Origin: Fonsecaea monophora
Taxonomy: Eukaryota; Ascomycota; Eurotiomycetes; Chaetothyriales; Herpotrichiellaceae
Direction: 5' to 3'
DNA: 64,000 nucleotides
Assembly (NCBI RefSeq): GCF_001642475.1
Contig: NW_019173985.1
Coordinates: 1 to 64,000 of the forward strand
Position numbers and translations under genes: made by a program. Below, piece after piece: positions 59,764-64,000 of this stretch (positions are counted from its first letter, which is position 1; every line of letters begins with the position of its first letter). The notes under the pieces were generated by a model. It made no database searches, was not told the DNA's origin, and was given only the letters and a program-made list of their open reading frames with translations.

Positions 59764-60384
59764 CCCCAAGAATACCAGGTCAAGAAAGTGTAAATTGTAA
59801 GGAGGGACACAGAACTGGTATAGAAAAAAAAGTCTATGGCTGGATAGAGCGAGCGATAGAAGGTGACGCGACAGCTTTTAGATCGGAGGGGATTCGGCGA
59901 GCATTGGACGAGAGATGCAGGGCGAAGGCACACGAGGCGAGAAAAAAGATGAATTGCCGCGGCGAAAGCCAGAAGGGACAAGATAGTGTGTTGTGCTTGG
60001 AGGTTGCGAAGGGAGAGACCGAGCACCGCCCACGAACTGCCAACTGCGACTTGCGGAACAGAGGGTGCATCCACCAGTTCCACGTCCGGTGAGCCGAGGC
60101 ACATCGCTCCAACCCGCCGCCATTTGTTTCTTTTGTGCCTTGGGAATAAAATCAAACTGCGTCACTCGGACAATCATCGGTAACCGGCCAGATGGGAAAA
60201 CTCGGAGACCAACAGCCACAGTAACACAAAAATAATGCAAACACCACGATAGGCACGCATGAGATGTGGAGGCCCCATGTCCTTGTCCCTCGTCTGGATC
60301 TCCCTCTTGGTGCCTTGTCCCTTTGATCCGCTCCATTGATATAGGACGCTTCTCTCAACCTGTAGGCAGTAATCCAACCTCTTT
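59764..60384. other. Intergenic region, carnitine acetyltransferase promoter
   Basis: PMS1 3' flank on the right and the acetyltransferase promoter on the left. If the short isoform has its own start site, it should lie near exon 1-2 (59620-59680). No other feature. Confidence 0.5.
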
Positions 60385-63300
60385 CTAGTACTCCGTTACG
60401 AATCTGTGCAACGCCACCCCTAGACTGGCTGCCCCTGCGCCTTCATCGTCTCCCTCACACCATGGTTGCAGCGTGTCTAAACTGCATAGATGTCGCATCG
60501 TTGGGCGTCCATGCGGGCAGTTCCAGGGTTTATCGATTGTGCCCATGTTTGCCACCACCTTTTGCATCTGCCGCTTGGACAGTGTCTTGCCGATCATAAT
60601 GCTCGATCGACATGCTCGCATAGCGAACATCTTTCTGACTTTGCTGGGTCGAGGAATATCGGAAGAACCGCCCATAGGTGTATCGGCCAAAAGCTGAATG
60701 AGTTCCTCTAGGTCTTTCATACCAAAGACCACCTCTTTGCTGAGTGGGAGGCTGACAAGGCGGCAACGTTGTCCAACCATCTTGTCGCCGCTGGTGTCGA
60801 TCTCGACGAGAAAACCGTTCTTCTCCAGAGCTTCGTTGTTCTCCAGGACGATTTCTTCTTCCACCGCCGTCAAGTCGAGTATCACTGGTCGCACGAGCCT
60901 TTGGTTGCCCACAATAGTCTCGGCTTGCAGCCTTTCAAAGTTGTATTTCTCATCTGACGCATGTTGGTCGATAATGAACAGTTCATCCTGTGTTACTTGG
61001 GTCTTCGTAACCGCAGACTTCTTAGCCGGTCGCACACCCAGAATGAAGCCTAGATTGAATTGTCCGACAATCCTCATTTGTGCAAAATCTGGCTTCGATA
61101 CGGTCAGTGAGAGCCTTGTTTCCGGGTCTTCCACATCATTGTCTTTTCCATCAACTTGCGAAGATCGACGGCTCATACTGGAATCCACTGGTCTAACATA
61201 CTGACGCATTTGACTGGATATGCTTGAGATGGAAAACTCAATAGTTGCTAATAAATTCGTGGTAGACTCCTTGGCTCGTCCTCCTGCCAGGGCTTTCATT
61301 TCTCGTTTCAAGTTCTCTTTGGTCGGAACGGTCGAGCTTGCTTCAGCTGCCTGAATAAGCTCAGCGACTTTGGCTTCTTCAATCCTTTTCTTCTCCTCGT
61401 CGTCAATATAGTCTGCGTCGGACTCTCCTTCCGTGTCTGGTGCCGCTTCTAACTCGTCCTCGGCCAAATCTTCATTCCCCACGCTCTGCTGGTCCAGATC
61501 GGATTCGTGCTCCGCGGGAAAATCTTCAGTCGTCTCGCTATCAGCGTCGACCAATTCCGCGTCAGACTGCGCATCCGAGTCACCCTCTTCCTCATCCGGA
61601 ATGTTGGACCCTTGCGCACCAAATCTGCGCAACTTCTGAGAGAATTGAAAGGCTCCTGGGCTTTTGGTGCGCCTCTGTGGGCTGATTGCACTCCTCAGGC
61701 TGCCAGGGATGTCACGCTTCTCGAGCGATTTAGGAGATTGACTCCCTAATACTGTGGTAAAAGTCTTGTCTCCGATGGTGAAAGTGGCGATTTCTTCTGA
61801 CAGCCTCTTTGGCCTCATGCGGTCAAAAGCATTCTGTACGGGTCCTTTTTCTAGACCTGTTTTTGCTGGCACCATAGCTTTGATCTCTTCTGTTTGCCGT
61901 CCATCGTCCTGGCGTATAGTTGCCTGATAGTTCAACCTAAGTTGGGCTTCGGCCATTCTCGCGTTGAAATCACTGACATGCAACTTGACTGGATCGAACT
62001 GCGATGCCTCTTCCTCTTCCTCAGACTGCTGCAATATTTCCTCCGTCTCAATCACTTCCTGGTCATCGTCCTCCTCAAGAGACTCATTTGTTGGCGTGTG
62101 TTGCCGAACGATCTCCTCGAGTGCTTTTTCTGCAGATCTTTCACGTAGATCTACCTTTTCAGGTTGCAATATTTCGCTCGATCCAACGTCCTTTGCGGTA
62201 CGAGAGAATTTCTGCAAGTCATCCATCACCGATGCCGTCCGGGACTCATCTTCGTCAAATCTATCCCCATCTTCGTCGTCGTCGACTGGAGCTGGGTGAT
62301 CTGAAAACGAGGTTTGTCGACTTGCAGATTCGGGGCTACTCGAGGACGGCTGGCGCAGGAAGCTCAATTTCTGAAAAGCAGGCAGCTTGGACGTAACAAG
62401 TTGGGATGATGGGACAGTTTGCTCTTGCTGATCAAACATTTCATTAAGTGCAGTCTTGAGACTCTCAACAAGCGATGCCGAGTCATGGATCAATATTGTT
62501 CGTTTGTCAGGCGATACGTTTACATCGTACGCGTTGGTGTCCATCTGAAGATCCGCAAATATGAAGGGTGACTGGGAGACATTAAAAGCCTTGTAGACCT
62601 CATTGATGGCTTTTGCAATCTGGGGCAAACCACATGGTCTGCCATTGACAAAGAACATTTGTCGATCTGGCGTCTGCCGGCCCTCCCCAAACACGGGCTT
62701 GGAAATGTGGCCTCTGACACGTATATTGGTATGCTTGTCTTTTCGCGCCATTTGTGTCAATGTAGGCTGATAATCCAGCTCGAGGTCGAGAGCAACCAGT
62801 GCACTTAGTGTTTTAGCCCCGTAGACGTTTGCAATATTTTCCCGGGTAGTGGCATTGCCTTTTGTAGAAAAGACCATCATGCTTTTACTTTTGGGCATCG
62901 TATTCTTGACCGTGAATTTGACGTTGACGCCAATACAGGCATAGGCCTGCAGCAAGCCCAAGACTTTGTTATACTCGCGTTTGATGTTCTTGGTGAGCTC
63001 TTTGCGTCGCACAGGGAGACTCTCGAACAAATTCTCAACACTGGCAGTAGTTCCTCTCTGAGCGGCAACCACGGTCACTGACTTGAGCTTGCCCAAGGAG
63101 TCAAAATCCAGCCGCTTGCCCTTGGGCGCTTCATCCGCTTGTGCGGTGACAATTGAGAACTTAGAAAGGGCACAGAGTGAAGAAAGTGCTTCGCCTCGAA
63201 AACCAAAGGTCTGGAGACTAGAAAGGTCATCGAAGCTGGATAGTTTGGAAGTGTAATGCTTGAGAGCGAGAGTGTCGTAGTTGGCTGGAGCAATGCCGGA

Positions 63301-63483
63301 GCCATTGTCTTGCACTTCAATCGAGTCCAAGCCATGGTTTTTGAAGCGAACTTCGACAGTAGTGGCACCTGCATCGAGACTGTTCTCGACTAGTTCTTTA
63401 GCCACGGAACAAAGATCGACGATGACTTGCCCCGATTGAATCTGGTGAACTGATCTGGCCTCGATGGCCTTGATGGTAGCCAT
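60385..63483 (-). CDS. pms1: DNA mismatch repair protein PMS1 (MutL family)
   Basis: A single-exon gene of 1032 residues with start at MATIKAIEARSVHQIQSGQV, the normal MutL beginning. The GHL ATPase motifs are intact: ELVENSLDAG (about 30-39, catalytic Glu and Asn), DNGSGI (59-64) and GFRGEALSSL (about 92-101). The linker, about 420-760, is acidic and disordered. The C-terminal endonuclease domain has DQHASDEKYNFE (about 835-846, the metal-binding DQHAxxExxxxE), ACRSSIMIG (about 955) and CPHGRPTM (about 988), so nuclease activity should be retained. PMS1 pairs with MLH1 as MutL-alpha, nicking DNA after MutS recognition. The reading frame stays open for 69 codons upstream of this Met to another ATG (63690), but that part is not family-like. 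Confidence 0.97.
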   Translation of the reverse strand: MATIKAIEARSVHQIQSGQVIVDLCSVAKELVENSLDAGATTVEVRFKNHGLDSIEVQDNGSGIAPANYDTLALKHYTSKLSSFDDLSSLQTFGFRGEALSSLCALSKFSIVTAQADEAPKGKRLDFDSLGKLKSVTVVAAQRGTTASVENLFESLPVRRKELTKNIKREYNKVLGLLQAYACIGVNVKFTVKNTMPKSKSMMVFSTKGNATTRENIANVYGAKTLSALVALDLELDYQPTLTQMARKDKHTNIRVRGHISKPVFGEGRQTPDRQMFFVNGRPCGLPQIAKAINEVYKAFNVSQSPFIFADLQMDTNAYDVNVSPDKRTILIHDSASLVESLKTALNEMFDQQEQTVPSSQLVTSKLPAFQKLSFLRQPSSSSPESASRQTSFSDHPAPVDDDEDGDRFDEDESRTASVMDDLQKFSRTAKDVGSSEILQPEKVDLRERSAEKALEEIVRQHTPTNESLEEDDDQEVIETEEILQQSEEEEEASQFDPVKLHVSDFNARMAEAQLRLNYQATIRQDDGRQTEEIKAMVPAKTGLEKGPVQNAFDRMRPKRLSEEIATFTIGDKTFTTVLGSQSPKSLEKRDIPGSLRSAISPQRRTKSPGAFQFSQKLRRFGAQGSNIPDEEEGDSDAQSDAELVDADSETTEDFPAEHESDLDQQSVGNEDLAEDELEAAPDTEGESDADYIDDEEKKRIEEAKVAELIQAAEASSTVPTKENLKREMKALAGGRAKESTTNLLATIEFSISSISSQMRQYVRPVDSSMSRRSSQVDGKDNDVEDPETRLSLTVSKPDFAQMRIVGQFNLGFILGVRPAKKSAVTKTQVTQDELFIIDQHASDEKYNFERLQAETIVGNQRLVRPVILDLTAVEEEIVLENNEALEKNGFLVEIDTSGDKMVGQRCRLVSLPLSKEVVFGMKDLEELIQLLADTPMGGSSDIPRPSKVRKMFAMRACRSSIMIGKTLSKRQMQKVVANMGTIDKPWNCPHGRPTMRHLCSLDTLQPWCEGDDEGAGAASLGVALHRFVTEY

Positions 63484-63856
63484 CCCAGGCCATGTTGCTT
63501 CCACCTGACTAATGACAGGACAGAACCGGGAGCGAAAAACCCCACCGTCACCCAACAAGCCCAAGTTGATAACGATCGAACGCAATTTGATGGACGTCTG
63601 GATGGTGAGAAGCGCGGTGAACGTGAAGGCGAAAATGGGGCTGACGCTGATTCGCGGAGAATTGACGACAGCGCCAAGATCGCCAAGCATTACGTCAATT
63701 GGTTGTTGTACGCAAAGCGGCGAATTTGGTCTTTTCGATGCTCACGGCATGGCAAAGTCGGGAGGCAATTTGCATTCGTTATCTTGGAAAACATCAAAGA
63801 GACCTTCAGGCTGGTGAAGAGGTTCTGGTTTTCCTTACCGTACGACTCTTTCTCCA
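63484..63856. promoter_or_regulatory. Divergent promoter, PMS1 and F-box gene
   Basis: Head-to-head starts 373 bp apart. The PMS1 reading frame extends open into this region. No specific motif recognised. Confidence 0.4.
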
Positions 63857-64000
63857 ATGATTCAAGATCTTCCTGCTGAGGTGATTCACCAGATCGTTGG
63901 CCACTTGCCTACAGCGTCATCCATCATCAACCTCTCGCTCGCAAACCAAAAGATCCATTCCATTATCTCAGAAGATGACCACGGTGTTTTTCGGACATTT
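63857..64000 (+). CDS. F-box protein, N-terminus only (cut by window edge)
   Basis: The first 48 codons, open to the window end. IQDLPAEVIHQIVGHLPTAS is the usual F-box start (LPxEhhxxIhxxL), followed by SIINLSLANQKIHSII. F-box proteins dock substrates onto the SCF ubiquitin ligase through Skp1. The substrate-binding part lies outside the window, so nothing about its target can be said. Confidence 0.7.
   Translation, partial: MIQDLPAEVIHQIVGHLPTASSIINLSLANQKIHSIISEDDHGVFRTF

Noticed and set aside
1..64000. CRISPR arrays, bacterial operons, insertion sequences, rRNA genes
   Set aside because: None seen; the window is eukaryotic and no regular spacer-repeat array or rRNA-like sequence was noticed.

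Overview
The window reads as nuclear DNA of a filamentous ascomycete (Pezizomycotina). Genes carry short introns (about 46-170 nt) with GTRNGT-type donors and CTRAC-like branch points, and intergenic stretches are pyrimidine-rich. The gene set is fungal: LaeA-like methyltransferase, Arp4, dynactin p150, FYV7, RRG7, Zn2Cys6 factor, Pth11/rhodopsin-like membrane protein. I cannot fix the genus. Every exon model given with junctions was checked for reading-frame continuity by hand.

Layout. 1-4.5 kb is a gene-free, repeat-rich stretch. 4.5-5.7 kb holds a LaeA-like methyltransferase (-), followed by 2.2 kb without genes. 7.9-30 kb is a housekeeping block: Arp4 (-), an unplaced orphan ORF (-), FYV7 (-), an Atos/FAM214-type protein (+), a large KH-domain RNA-binding protein (+), dynactin p150 (+), a vacuolar Ca2+/H+ exchanger (+) and mitochondrial ribosomal protein uS7m (+). 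30-37 kb is a gene desert with a decayed Zn2Cys6 regulator. 37-38.5 kb is a rhodopsin-fold membrane protein (+) whose first helix appears out of frame.

39.2-55.1 kb is a compact accessory cluster: a DUF3237 protein, an SDR oxidoreductase, a flavin monooxygenase with an exact Baeyer-Villiger fingerprint, a sugar-porter-type MFS transporter, a second SDR, a Zn2Cys6 transcription factor and a third SDR. All are on the minus strand except the regulator, which is divergent from the second SDR. The first and third SDRs are paralogues with identical exon lengths. There is no PKS, NRPS or terpene synthase, so the logic looks catabolic: import, alcohol-to-ketone oxidation, oxygen insertion to ester or lactone, under a local regulator. 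The substrate cannot be read from the sequence. This is the best candidate here for an undescribed system.

55.9-64 kb returns to core genes: RRG7 (+), a carnitine acetyltransferase that seems built for both mitochondria and peroxisomes (-), the mismatch-repair protein PMS1 (-), and the start of an F-box protein (+) cut by the window edge.
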